43,785 nucleotides of DNA from Nostoc sp. LPT (GTDB taxonomy: Bacteria; Cyanobacteriota; Cyanobacteriia; Cyanobacteriales; Nostocaceae): positions 1 to 43,785 of the forward strand of contig NZ_JABXKF010000029.1 of assembly GCF_017115165.1 (NCBI RefSeq), written 5' to 3'. The notes under the pieces were generated by a model, which had not been told where the DNA came from, searched no databases, and saw only the letters and a program-made list of their open reading frames with translations. Both the position numbers and the translations under genes were made by a program. How positions within the stretch are numbered: position 1 is the stretch's first letter; every line of letters starts with the position of its first letter. Positions 1-6,266 of this stretch are shown piece by piece.

Positions 1-178
1 CCCGGACGGCAAAACCATCGCCACGGCTTCTTATGACAAGACAGCGCGGTTGTGGACGCTCAACGGGCAACTGCTACAAGAATTCAAAGGGCATCAAGGC
101 CCAGTCTATAGTGTGAGTTTCAGCCCGGACGGCAAAACCATCGCCACGGCTTCTTATGACAAGACAGCGCGGTTGTGG
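1..178 (+). repeat. Near-perfect WD40-coding tandem repeat, 123-bp period
   Basis: Bases 1-55 recur without mismatch at 124-178, a spacing of 123 bp or 41 codons. This is the DNA image of two WD40 blades. Perfect nucleotide identity between blades, including silent positions, points to recent duplication or gene conversion. Confidence 0.9.
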
Positions 179-295
179 CTTGTGGAGAATTTAGACCAAT
201 TGCTGGTGCGGGGCTGCAATTGGCTGCATGATTATTTGCAGAATAACCGGAATTTGAACGATCGCACCAAGCATCTCTGCGATGATATCAAGTAA
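2..295 (+). CDS. WD40 repeat protein, C-terminal part (5' end outside window)
   Basis: The frame is open from base 2 and ends at TAA 293-295, so this is the 3' end of a longer gene. It encodes part of one WD40 blade, one complete blade of 41 residues (about 123 bp) and a tail beginning LVENLDQLLVRGCNWL and ending CDDIK. Blades carry the usual FSPDGKTIATAS and DKTARLW signatures. That tail is, from general knowledge, typical of large cyanobacterial NACHT- or protease-linked WD40 (nSTAND) proteins, so an upstream nucleotide-binding domain is likely but not visible. Blades form a beta-propeller for protein binding. The two visible blades match exactly over at least 55 bp, which suggests recent repeat homogenisation. 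Confidence 0.85.
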   Translation, partial: PDGKTIATASYDKTARLWTLNGQLLQEFKGHQGPVYSVSFSPDGKTIATASYDKTARLWLVENLDQLLVRGCNWLHDYLQNNRNLNDRTKHLCDDIK

Positions 296-302
296 AAGCC
301 AA

Positions 303-350
303 GCGAAAAATTATGCATCGCCGGATTAATATCAGCTTGCCAGATAAAAC
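303..350 (+). pseudogene. 5' fragment of a ribbon-helix-helix-type antitoxin gene
   Basis: The 48 bases match 2118-2165 at about 43 positions, including the bases before the ATG. They encode MHRRINISLPDKT, the start of a CopG-like (ribbon-helix-helix) antitoxin whose beta strand contacts DNA. Similarity stops at base 350, exactly where a dispersed palindromic repeat begins. The reading frame runs on into that repeat without antitoxin similarity. I read it as a gene start cut off by an insertion or recombination. No toxin gene is visible nearby. Confidence 0.6.
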
Positions 351-452
351 GTCATTGCGAGTGCAACGAAGCAATCACAATGACTCTGCGATTACTTCAC
401 TGCACTTCGTTCCGTACCCTACGGGAACGCCAAGGGCGAACGTAATGACATA
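350..452. repeat. Dispersed imperfect palindrome (GTCATTGCGAG type)
   Basis: The element opens with cGTCATTgcgagtgcaacga and closes with gcgaacgtAATGACat, so its ends are inverted copies. An inner pair (cgaagcaatc and gattacttc) is also inverted. Such GTCATTGCGAG elements are dispersed in many bacterial genomes. It sits at the break point of the antitoxin fragment. Confidence 0.55.
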
Positions 453-539
453 TCACCGAACATTATATAATTGCTCCATCCGGTAGCAATGCGATCGCCA
501 GAAAACAGATTCCCATTGTAGGACAGGCGATCGCCTGCA

Positions 540-1142
540 TCAGCCATTTTGCACCATCCAAACCAGTTTGCCCAAAATTTGCTCAACCGGCGGCAGTGGA
601 TAATCGGTCAGGTCAATCGTAACAGTTTGCCCTTCCAGTTTAAGAAACCGCCAAACTGTACCACTCGTTACCGTTCCGTAGATGATTGAAATCGGCTGCT
701 GCTTCTGTTGATTAAAGCGTTGAGCTGCCACCATCTCGGCTAAACATTGTCCCAGTGCTGGTTTAAGGTCTTCTTTCTTCGCTGACACCAAAACCACCGC
801 AGGAGCCTTAATAAACAACTGCTCTGGAGAACGACTAATTAGAAAATCGACATAACCCGTCAAATCAATTTCTGGCTGCACGCTGAACTCTTCACCCGAA
901 AAGACACTAATTTGTCCTTTGAACTGACGTTTGACTTCTAACAAAACTGGATTGATAATACCTTCAGAACGCGCTTTTTCAGTACTGACTGCGATCGCCC
1001 AAGGCAGCGTTTCTTTGAGTGTATCTTTGAGTAAAGAACTTGGATTGACTGGGGAAATTTCAGGCAGAAAGCGATCGCCTTCAATGATAGTCAGTTGAAA
1101 ATCCTCTACAGCTTTACTGAGGGTAAATTTACTATAAGGCAT
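540..1142 (-). CDS. Hypothetical protein, possible PD-(D/E)XK nuclease-like fold
   Basis: The protein has 200 residues with no signal peptide or membrane span. A central segment reads GYVDFLIS, then about 15 residues later VVLVSAKKED, then GQCLAEMVAAQRFN. This resembles the core of restriction-endonuclease-like families in cyanobacteria, in which a strand-borne Asp is followed by E-x-K. Here the expected Glu is Ser (SAK), so catalysis is doubtful. The 3' neighbour on the same strand is a Uma2 protein, another member of the same fold superfamily, about 66 bp upstream. I do not recognise a named gene. The fold call is inference from a short motif. Confidence 0.6.
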   Translation of the reverse strand: MPYSKFTLSKAVEDFQLTIIEGDRFLPEISPVNPSSLLKDTLKETLPWAIAVSTEKARSEGIINPVLLEVKRQFKGQISVFSGEEFSVQPEIDLTGYVDFLISRSPEQLFIKAPAVVLVSAKKEDLKPALGQCLAEMVAAQRFNQQKQQPISIIYGTVTSGTVWRFLKLEGQTVTIDLTDYPLPPVEQILGKLVWMVQNG

Positions 1143-1208
1143 CAGGATTTTCCCTATTATTTTCTTATATAAAAACTATTTAATTAACCCGTAGCGAGCA
1201 AGATGCTT

Positions 1209-1823
1209 TCAATCCCACACCCGTCGCAAATTCAAGACAAAACCCGGCAACACCGCTTCACCCGACAACTCAGCAGGATTCTCTAACACTTCCACATCCT
1301 TAGCCAGTCGATAAATTTCCACCCGTCGCTGCTGCGGGTCGATTAACCAACCAAGTTTAGCGCCATTGTCGATATACTCCCTCAATTTATCTTGCAGGGA
1401 CTTGAGGGTATCTGAACTAGAGCGTAACTCAACCACAAAATCGGGGCAGATATTAGCAAACGTTCCTTTTTGTGCCGAAGTAAGCACCTGCCATCGTTCT
1501 CCACTCACCCAAGAGGCATCGGGGGAGCGAGTCGCACCATTGGGTAAAATGAAGCCTGTAGAAGAGTCAAAGACCTTACCAGGTTCACCCGCATTACGCC
1601 ACCACAAATACAATTCGCTAGAAATACTGCAATTTCGCTCTCCAGTTTCCCAGCCTGTTGGTGGGTTCACTATTAATTCTCCTTGTGCGGTTCTTTCCAG
1701 TCTCAAGTCTCGGTTGGCTGCGGCTAAAGCAGCAAACTGTTCTTGGGTAACATACAGCCCAATTGACTTAGGCAACTCAATCAATAGGGTTTCGGTTTCT
1801 GGACTAGCGGGTGTTTGTACCAT
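1209..1823 (-). CDS. Uma2 family (DUF820) putative endonuclease
   Basis: The 204-residue protein has the full Uma2 layout: YVTQEQFAALAAAN near residue 25, LIVNPPTGWETG, the strand FILPNGATRSPDASWVS with the conserved Asp, and CPDFVVELRSSSDTLKSLQDK where E-L-R is in the place of the usual E-x-K. The end has GAKLGWLIDPQQRRVEIYR and a VLPGFVLNL close. Uma2 proteins have a PD-(D/E)XK fold and are greatly expanded in cyanobacteria, but their biological role is unsettled. Length is normal. A repeat end related to the MITE at 11287-11495 lies 10 bp upstream of the start codon. Confidence 0.9.
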   Translation of the reverse strand: MVQTPASPETETLLIELPKSIGLYVTQEQFAALAAANRDLRLERTAQGELIVNPPTGWETGERNCSISSELYLWWRNAGEPGKVFDSSTGFILPNGATRSPDASWVSGERWQVLTSAQKGTFANICPDFVVELRSSSDTLKSLQDKLREYIDNGAKLGWLIDPQQRRVEIYRLAKDVEVLENPAELSGEAVLPGFVLNLRRVWD

Positions 1824-1833
1824 CTTGACCTCT

Positions 1834-1862
1834 TAGGGACTTCCAACTAAAAAAATATCCCA
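1834..1862. repeat. Solo copy of a MITE terminal repeat
   Basis: Bases here (ttagggacttccaac, then an A-rich run and tatccca) match the left end of the element at 11287-11495 with few differences. No partner end was found within the next few hundred bases. It lies just upstream of the Uma2 start on the minus strand. A G-rich run (about 1870-1890) follows. Nothing else codes between here and 2128. Confidence 0.5.
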
Positions 1863-2127
1863 TCGCTTTCAGGGCAGGGGGCAGGGGGAAAGAGGGTTTC
1901 CTGGTTTTTGCAAAAATGCACCGAATTATAACTAATTAGGCGGACATGATATAACAAATTCTACAAGCTTTCTTAGCGTCCGCCTCCGGCACTGTACGAT
2001 CGCCCAAGCGTCTCGAACGCAAGCCCAATTGCAGATAATTATAGAAGAAGGAACTGACAAAGCGATCGCTCAACTACGCAAAGAACTATTTACAATAAGA
2101 TTGCCATGCAAAACAGAGCGAAAAATT

Positions 2128-2382
2128 ATGCATCGCCGGATTAATATCACTTTACCAGATGAGACAATTGAACTAATTGATCGAGTTATTGAAAAAGGCG
2201 ATTCTCCAGAGGAGATGCTACGCGATTCTCCAGAGTAGAGGCTACGCCAACGCAGTCGATTCATCAACGAAGCTGTGCAATATTATATTGCTCAAAAAGC
2301 CTTAGTCAATCTTAGAGAACAGTTAAAAGAGGGAGCCATCCAACGCGCAGAACGTGATTTGGAGTTGGTGAAGTTTTATTGA
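2128..2382 (+). pseudogene. Antitoxin (CopG/ribbon-helix-helix) gene interrupted in frame by a small repeat
   Basis: One continuous frame runs from ATG 2128 to TGA 2380-2382 with a single internal TAG at 2236-2238. Without the internal repeat it would read MHRRINITLPDETIELID, then VIEKGD-R-SRFINEAVQYY and end ERDLELVKFY, a normal antitoxin of about 69 residues. A 48-bp insert encoding SPEEMLRDSPE-stop-RLRQ sits between GGCGAT and CGC. The frame on both sides is kept. The stop equals a GAG codon in the sister repeat at 2624-2656, so one G to T change could have killed the gene. A shorter peptide ending at 2238 would lack most of the second half. No toxin partner is visible. Confidence 0.7.
2198..2253. 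repeat. Double copy of a gCGATtctccagaggag-type interspersed repeat
   Basis: Two imperfect units of gattctccagaggaga(g/t)gctacgc lie in tandem, closing with caacgc. Removing 48 bp restores GGCGATCGC, a HIP1-like site, which suggests insertion there. A third copy lies at 2624-2656. Similar short elements are scattered in Nostoc-type genomes. Confidence 0.6.
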
Positions 2383-2536
2383 GGCGATGTCTAGCGACAA
2401 ACCGAGTCAGCGTCTACGCACCTTCTAAAATTATCTCAGGCGATCGCCATCTTTTCTCTAACCCCCTTCTCCTCTCATGGGATGATCAAGTAAAAGGGAC
2501 TCTTTATTGGGGATTAGGGATTGGGGATTGGGTAAT

Positions 2537-2608
2537 CTGGCAATTTACGATGACCCAGAAGATTTGCTACAGCATTATGACTCTTCTATTCTGGGCGCAA
2601 ATGCTTAA
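2537..2608 (+). pseudogene. Possible C-terminal gene remnant (YDDPEDLLQHYDSS)
   Basis: A 23-codon stretch reads LAIYDDPEDLLQHYDSSILG and ends ANA before TAA. It is acidic and codon-like, unlike the low-complexity ggggattagg repeats just before it (about 2510-2533). It may be the tail of a small protein, perhaps of a toxin-antitoxin cassette. I cannot name a family, and no start codon is in frame. Confidence 0.3.
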
Positions 2609-2623
2609 ATATTAAAAGGGTAA

Positions 2624-2724
2624 GCGATTCTCCAGAGGAGAGGCTACGCCAACGCAGTCAATTCATCAACGAAGTTGTGCAATATTGTATTACTCAAAAA
2701 GCCTTAGTCAATTTTAGAGAACAT
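2624..2724 (+). pseudogene. Second antitoxin fragment preceded by the same interspersed repeat
   Basis: One unit of the gcgattctccagaggagagg repeat is followed by codons for RQRSQFINEVVQYCITQKA and LVNFREH. This parallels 2236-2330 of the first pseudogene, after which similarity ends. No antitoxin start precedes it. It shows the intact GAG where the first copy has TAG. It is a truncated duplicate. Confidence 0.55.
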
Positions 2725-2797
2725 TTTGGGCAGCGATCAATCAGCCTCCCGTTGGTGCTTTACCTCCCGCACCTCATGCTCAAAAGGAGAGCAACTG

Positions 2798-2917
2798 ATG
2801 AATGTTCTCCGTTTTCTCCTTTTGGAAGACAGCGTGTTAGATGCAGAGCTAGCCCAAGCGATACTAACCGAAGAACGCATATTTAACTTTACCAGATGTC
2901 TAATCATTCATGAATAA
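2798..2917 (+). pseudogene. Truncated response-regulator receiver domain
   Basis: ATG 2798 follows a strong Shine-Dalgarno (aaaggagagc, 2781-2790). The product begins MNVLRFLLLEDSVLDAELAQ, the usual first strand of a receiver domain with its acidic pair (E-D), continues AILTEER, then runs off into IFNFTRCLIIHE and stops at 40 codons. A full receiver has about 120 residues, with the phosphorylated Asp near residue 55, so this stub cannot accept phosphate. The 13 bases actttaccagatg at the junction also occur in the antitoxin gene (2150 region), which suggests recombination between remnants. Confidence 0.55.
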
Positions 2918-2970
2918 TCAGATCCCTGACTTCTCTAGGAAGTCGATAATCTTGTTGATCGTGAATGATT
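2902..2970. repeat. Nested inverted repeats downstream of the receiver stub
   Basis: AATCATTCA (2902-2910) is inverted as TGAATGATT (2962-2970). Inside, GACTTCtctagGAAGTC (2928-2944) forms a 6-bp stem. The right part (ataatcttgttgatcgtgaatgattcagg) has a diverged relative at about 36606-36640, so this is probably a dispersed element. It may end transcription before the pentapeptide gene. Confidence 0.4.
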
Positions 2971-3102
2971 CAGGATTGTTATATAGATAATTTTTATATA
3001 GTAGATTTAATATTTCGCCAATTTTATCCGTGTTTGTACTCTATCATAACTTTACGAATACTCTTAGAATCAACCTAAATTTATTTCCGTAAGGAGTCGG
3101 AT

Positions 3103-4344
3103 ATGAAGACTTATGACATGTCTTTCATAAAGACCAATGGACTCACGACTTTATTGGGATTTGTCTCAGTTATATTTATTTTATCATTCACTCTAATTAT
3201 ATTATTTTTTGAAAATATTCAAGGATTTTCAAATCAAGAAAAAATTGAATATATTACTCAAGCATTAACAACGATTGCCATAATTATTGGGGGATTGGCA
3301 TTAATTCTTAATGCTTACTATACCTCAAGACTCTCTCTGGATGAGAATCACAGCTTGTTAACGCAACTCCTAGCTGGAACACTAGCTTGGGATAACAATA
3401 TCGTAAATTGTATTAATCAGACACAACCAACTCCACAAGAAATTGTTTCCGAACGCTTTTCTAAAGCGATTGAACAACTGGGAAATGAAAAGATTGAAAC
3501 GCGATTTGCCGCAATTTATGCTTTGGAACGAATTGCCAAAGATTCCCCGAAAGATCATTGGACAATCATGGAAATCCTCGCTGCTTTTATCCGCGAGAAT
3601 GCCCCAGTGAATAGGGAATATGAGGATGAGTCACTACAATCATCAAAACTTCCTACAGATATTCAAACAGCCTTAACTGTGATTGGAAGACGCGACTCAT
3701 ACAAAGATCCAGTCAATCAGAAACTCGATTTACGCAATACAGACCTCAGCAATGCAGATTTAACAGAAGCTAACCTCTCTAGAGCAATTTTTGTCGGGGC
3801 TAACTTGCAATGGGTCAATTTTACCAGAGTAAACCTCTCTGAAGCAGACTTATCAGTGACCTGTCTTTGTGGCTCAATCCTTTATGAAGCCAACCTGCAA
3901 AAAGCAATCCTCCCAGAAGCCAATCTCCAAGGCGCAGTTCTTAGAAAAGCGAACCTTTCCCAAGCAATCCTTTACGATGCCAACTTGGAAGGGACAGTTC
4001 TTTGTGATGCCAACTTAACAGGAGCAGTTCTTTGTGATGCCAACTTGGAAGGAGCAATCCTTTGTGATGCCAACTTGGAAGAAGTCAACTTCGAGGGTAG
4101 CAATCTCCAAGATACAAACCTGATTGGCAGTAACTTGCAAAGGGCAAAACTTGCTGGCGCTAATCTAGAAAGTGCATTACTGAGTACAGCTAACCTCCAA
4201 GAAGCTAATCTCCAAGAAGCTAACCTCTGTGGAGCCAACTTGAGCGGCTCGGAAAATGTAGAATCACAACAGATTGAACAAGCAATTGGCGATCGCACAA
4301 CCATCCTACCGGAAAATCTGAAAATACCTCAACATTGGCGGTAA
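3103..4344 (+). CDS. Membrane-anchored pentapeptide repeat protein
   Basis: The 413-residue protein has two N-terminal membrane spans (about 15-37 and 46-68). Next comes a short soluble linker with ERFSKAIEQLGNEKIETR, a segment common before pentapeptide domains in cyanobacteria. From about residue 207 to 385 there are some 35 pentapeptides of the A(D/N)LxX type (for example LCDANLEGA), which fold into a right-handed four-sided beta helix. The tail contains QQIEQAIGDRTTILPENL. Start: aaggag at 3090 lies about 7 bases before ATG 3103. The function of this class is not known; a scaffold role at a membrane is inference. Several repeats around 3970-4080 are nearly identical at DNA level. Confidence 0.9.
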   Translation: MKTYDMSFIKTNGLTTLLGFVSVIFILSFTLIILFFENIQGFSNQEKIEYITQALTTIAIIIGGLALILNAYYTSRLSLDENHSLLTQLLAGTLAWDNNIVNCINQTQPTPQEIVSERFSKAIEQLGNEKIETRFAAIYALERIAKDSPKDHWTIMEILAAFIRENAPVNREYEDESLQSSKLPTDIQTALTVIGRRDSYKDPVNQKLDLRNTDLSNADLTEANLSRAIFVGANLQWVNFTRVNLSEADLSVTCLCGSILYEANLQKAILPEANLQGAVLRKANLSQAILYDANLEGTVLCDANLTGAVLCDANLEGAILCDANLEEVNFEGSNLQDTNLIGSNLQRAKLAGANLESALLSTANLQEANLQEANLCGANLSGSENVESQQIEQAIGDRTTILPENLKIPQHWR

Positions 4345-4516
4345 CGTAATGTGCAACTTACAACAGTTTTCATATATTTGAACCACATTTGTCATAGGGG
4401 CAATTCTAAATACCTGAAAATTGCTGTAATTGAGAAAAATCGTCTATGTGGTTTTACTAATGCCAATCTCCCAAATCATCTGCTAGAGATCCTAAAGGTT
4501 TACTCTTATATAAGAA

Positions 4517-6046
4517 ATGCTTGCTAGAGTCTGGAGTGCATCAATTGTGGGCATCGATGCTGTCAAAGTAGGCGTAGAAGTCGATGTGTCAGGGGGATTA
4601 CCGGGAATAGTTGTCTTGGGACTGCCAGATTCAGCGATTCAAGAATCAAGAGAAAGAGTCAAAGCAACTCTGAAAAATACTGGCTTTGCCTTTCCCATGC
4701 GAAAGATAGTAATTAATTTAACTCCGGCAGATTTACGCAAAGAAGGCCCCTGTTTCGATTTGCCTATTAGTGTGGGAATTTTGGCGGCTTCTGAGCAAGT
4801 TAGCGCTGATTTATTGGGGGATTATCTATTTTTGGGCGAAGTCTCTTTGGATGGCAGTTTGCGTCCCGTGGCTGGTGTATTACCGATCGCAGCAGCAGCC
4901 CAAAAGATGGGAATTGCAGGTTTAGTTCTCCCTGCTGATAATGCCCAAGAAGCAGCAGTAGTTGAAGATTTGGCTGTTTACGGCTGCAAACATCTGTCTG
5001 AGGTGGTGGATTTTTTAAATAATCCGGGGCGTTACAAACCTGTGCAGATAGATAGTACAACACAGACAACAACAGTATCCTACCCTGGCGCAGATTTGCA
5101 TGATGTGAAAGGACAAGCTCATGGGCGTCGTGCTTTAGAAATTGCTGCGGCTGGTGGGCATAATCTCATTTTTGTCGGGCCGCCTGGTAGTGGGAAGACG
5201 ATGCTAGCAAGGCGCTTACCAGGAATTTTACCGCCGTTGAGTTTTGCCGAATCTTTGGAAGTGACTCGCATTCATTCGGTAGCTGGTTTATTGAAAAATC
5301 GTGGTTCATTGGTACGCAATCGCCCTTTTCGCAGTCCCCACCACTCGGCATCCGGGCCTTCTCTGGTGGGTGGTGGTAGTTTCCCTCGTCCTGGAGAAAT
5401 CTCATTATCTCACAGAGGTGTACTTTTTCTCGATGAACTCACGAAATTTAAACGAGATGTTTTAGAATTTCTGCGCCAACCTCTAGAAGATGGCTACGTC
5501 ACAATTTCCCGCACCAAATTATCGGTAATGTTTCCCGCGCAGTTTACTTTGGTGGCGAGTACTAATCCCTGTCCTTGTGGCTACTATGGCGATACCATCC
5601 AACAATGTACTTGTTCTCCCCGCCAACGCGAGCAATATTGGGCAAAGCTTTCTGGGCCGTTGATGGATCGAATTGATTTACAAGTTGCAGTGAATCGCTT
5701 GAAACCAGAAGAAATTACCCAACAACCTACGGGAGAAACATCAACATCAGTACGCGAACGAGTGCAACAAGCAAGCGATCGCGCCATTACCCGTTTTCAA
5801 GGAGAAGCAAATCTGCGTTGTAATGCCCAGATGCAAAGTAGTCATCTCCAGAAATGGTGCAAGTTAGATGATGCTAGCCGCAATTTATTGGAAGCAGCAA
5901 TTAGAAAATTAGGTTTATCGGCAAGAGCAAGCGATCGCATTCTCAAAGTAGCACGAACGATTGCAGATTTGGCAGCAGAGGAAAAACTCAAACCGAATCA
6001 TGTAGCAGAAGCAATTCAATATCGCACAATTGATAGAATGCAGTAA
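4517..6046 (+). CDS. comM: ComM/YifB family AAA+ ATPase (Mg-chelatase-like)
   Basis: The 509-residue protein has the family order: an N-terminal Lon-like domain (MLARVWSASIVGIDAV, GLPDSAIQESRERV), a Mg-chelatase AAA+ core with Walker A GPPGSGKTMLARRLPG at about 219-234, FRSPHHSASGPSLVGGG, Walker B GVLFLDEL, TNPCPCGYYGD cysteines, and a C-terminal helical domain RASDRILKVARTIADLA. ComM is known as a branch-migration helicase that helps incorporate DNA during natural transformation. Family members usually read DELPEF; here it is DELTKF. The start follows no clear ribosome site. A degenerate copy of its tail lies at 11002-11052. Confidence 0.93.
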   Translation: MLARVWSASIVGIDAVKVGVEVDVSGGLPGIVVLGLPDSAIQESRERVKATLKNTGFAFPMRKIVINLTPADLRKEGPCFDLPISVGILAASEQVSADLLGDYLFLGEVSLDGSLRPVAGVLPIAAAAQKMGIAGLVLPADNAQEAAVVEDLAVYGCKHLSEVVDFLNNPGRYKPVQIDSTTQTTTVSYPGADLHDVKGQAHGRRALEIAAAGGHNLIFVGPPGSGKTMLARRLPGILPPLSFAESLEVTRIHSVAGLLKNRGSLVRNRPFRSPHHSASGPSLVGGGSFPRPGEISLSHRGVLFLDELTKFKRDVLEFLRQPLEDGYVTISRTKLSVMFPAQFTLVASTNPCPCGYYGDTIQQCTCSPRQREQYWAKLSGPLMDRIDLQVAVNRLKPEEITQQPTGETSTSVRERVQQASDRAITRFQGEANLRCNAQMQSSHLQKWCKLDDASRNLLEAAIRKLGLSARASDRILKVARTIADLAAEEKLKPNHVAEAIQYRTIDRMQ

Positions 6047-6048
6047 GA

Positions 6049-6085
6049 AGAATTCAGAATTCAGGAGTCAGAATTCAGAATTAGA
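6049..6085. repeat. GAATTCA-type short tandem repeats
   Basis: The tract agaattcagaattcaggagtcagaattcagaatta contains heptamer-like units of the kind known as STRR in heterocystous cyanobacteria. Similar runs occur at 36460 and 38950. The rest of 6086-6266 shows no gene. Confidence 0.6.
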
Positions 6086-6266
6086 ATAGGCTCTGTGTCT
6101 AGCTTTGAAGGCTAGACACTGTACTTCATTAACTTGAAATCTGCTGTATGTTTACTACCCTAGATGAGCTAATTGAGTTCTACCAAGCTAGTGCCGGATA
6201 GATGCATTTAGAAATCGCCCCTATGCGAAACTAGTACTACCACAATTAAAAACCAATACGCTTGGG

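Noticed and set aside
1366..1836. 156-codon frame antisense to the Uma2 gene
   Set aside because: The product has no protein character, and the opposite strand is a clear Uma2 gene.
2379..2615. 78-codon frame after the antitoxin pseudogene
   Set aside because: It runs through low-complexity ggggattagg repeats and has no family features.
3972..4304. Antisense frame with WRLAS repeats
   Set aside because: It is the mirror of pentapeptide-coding repeats.
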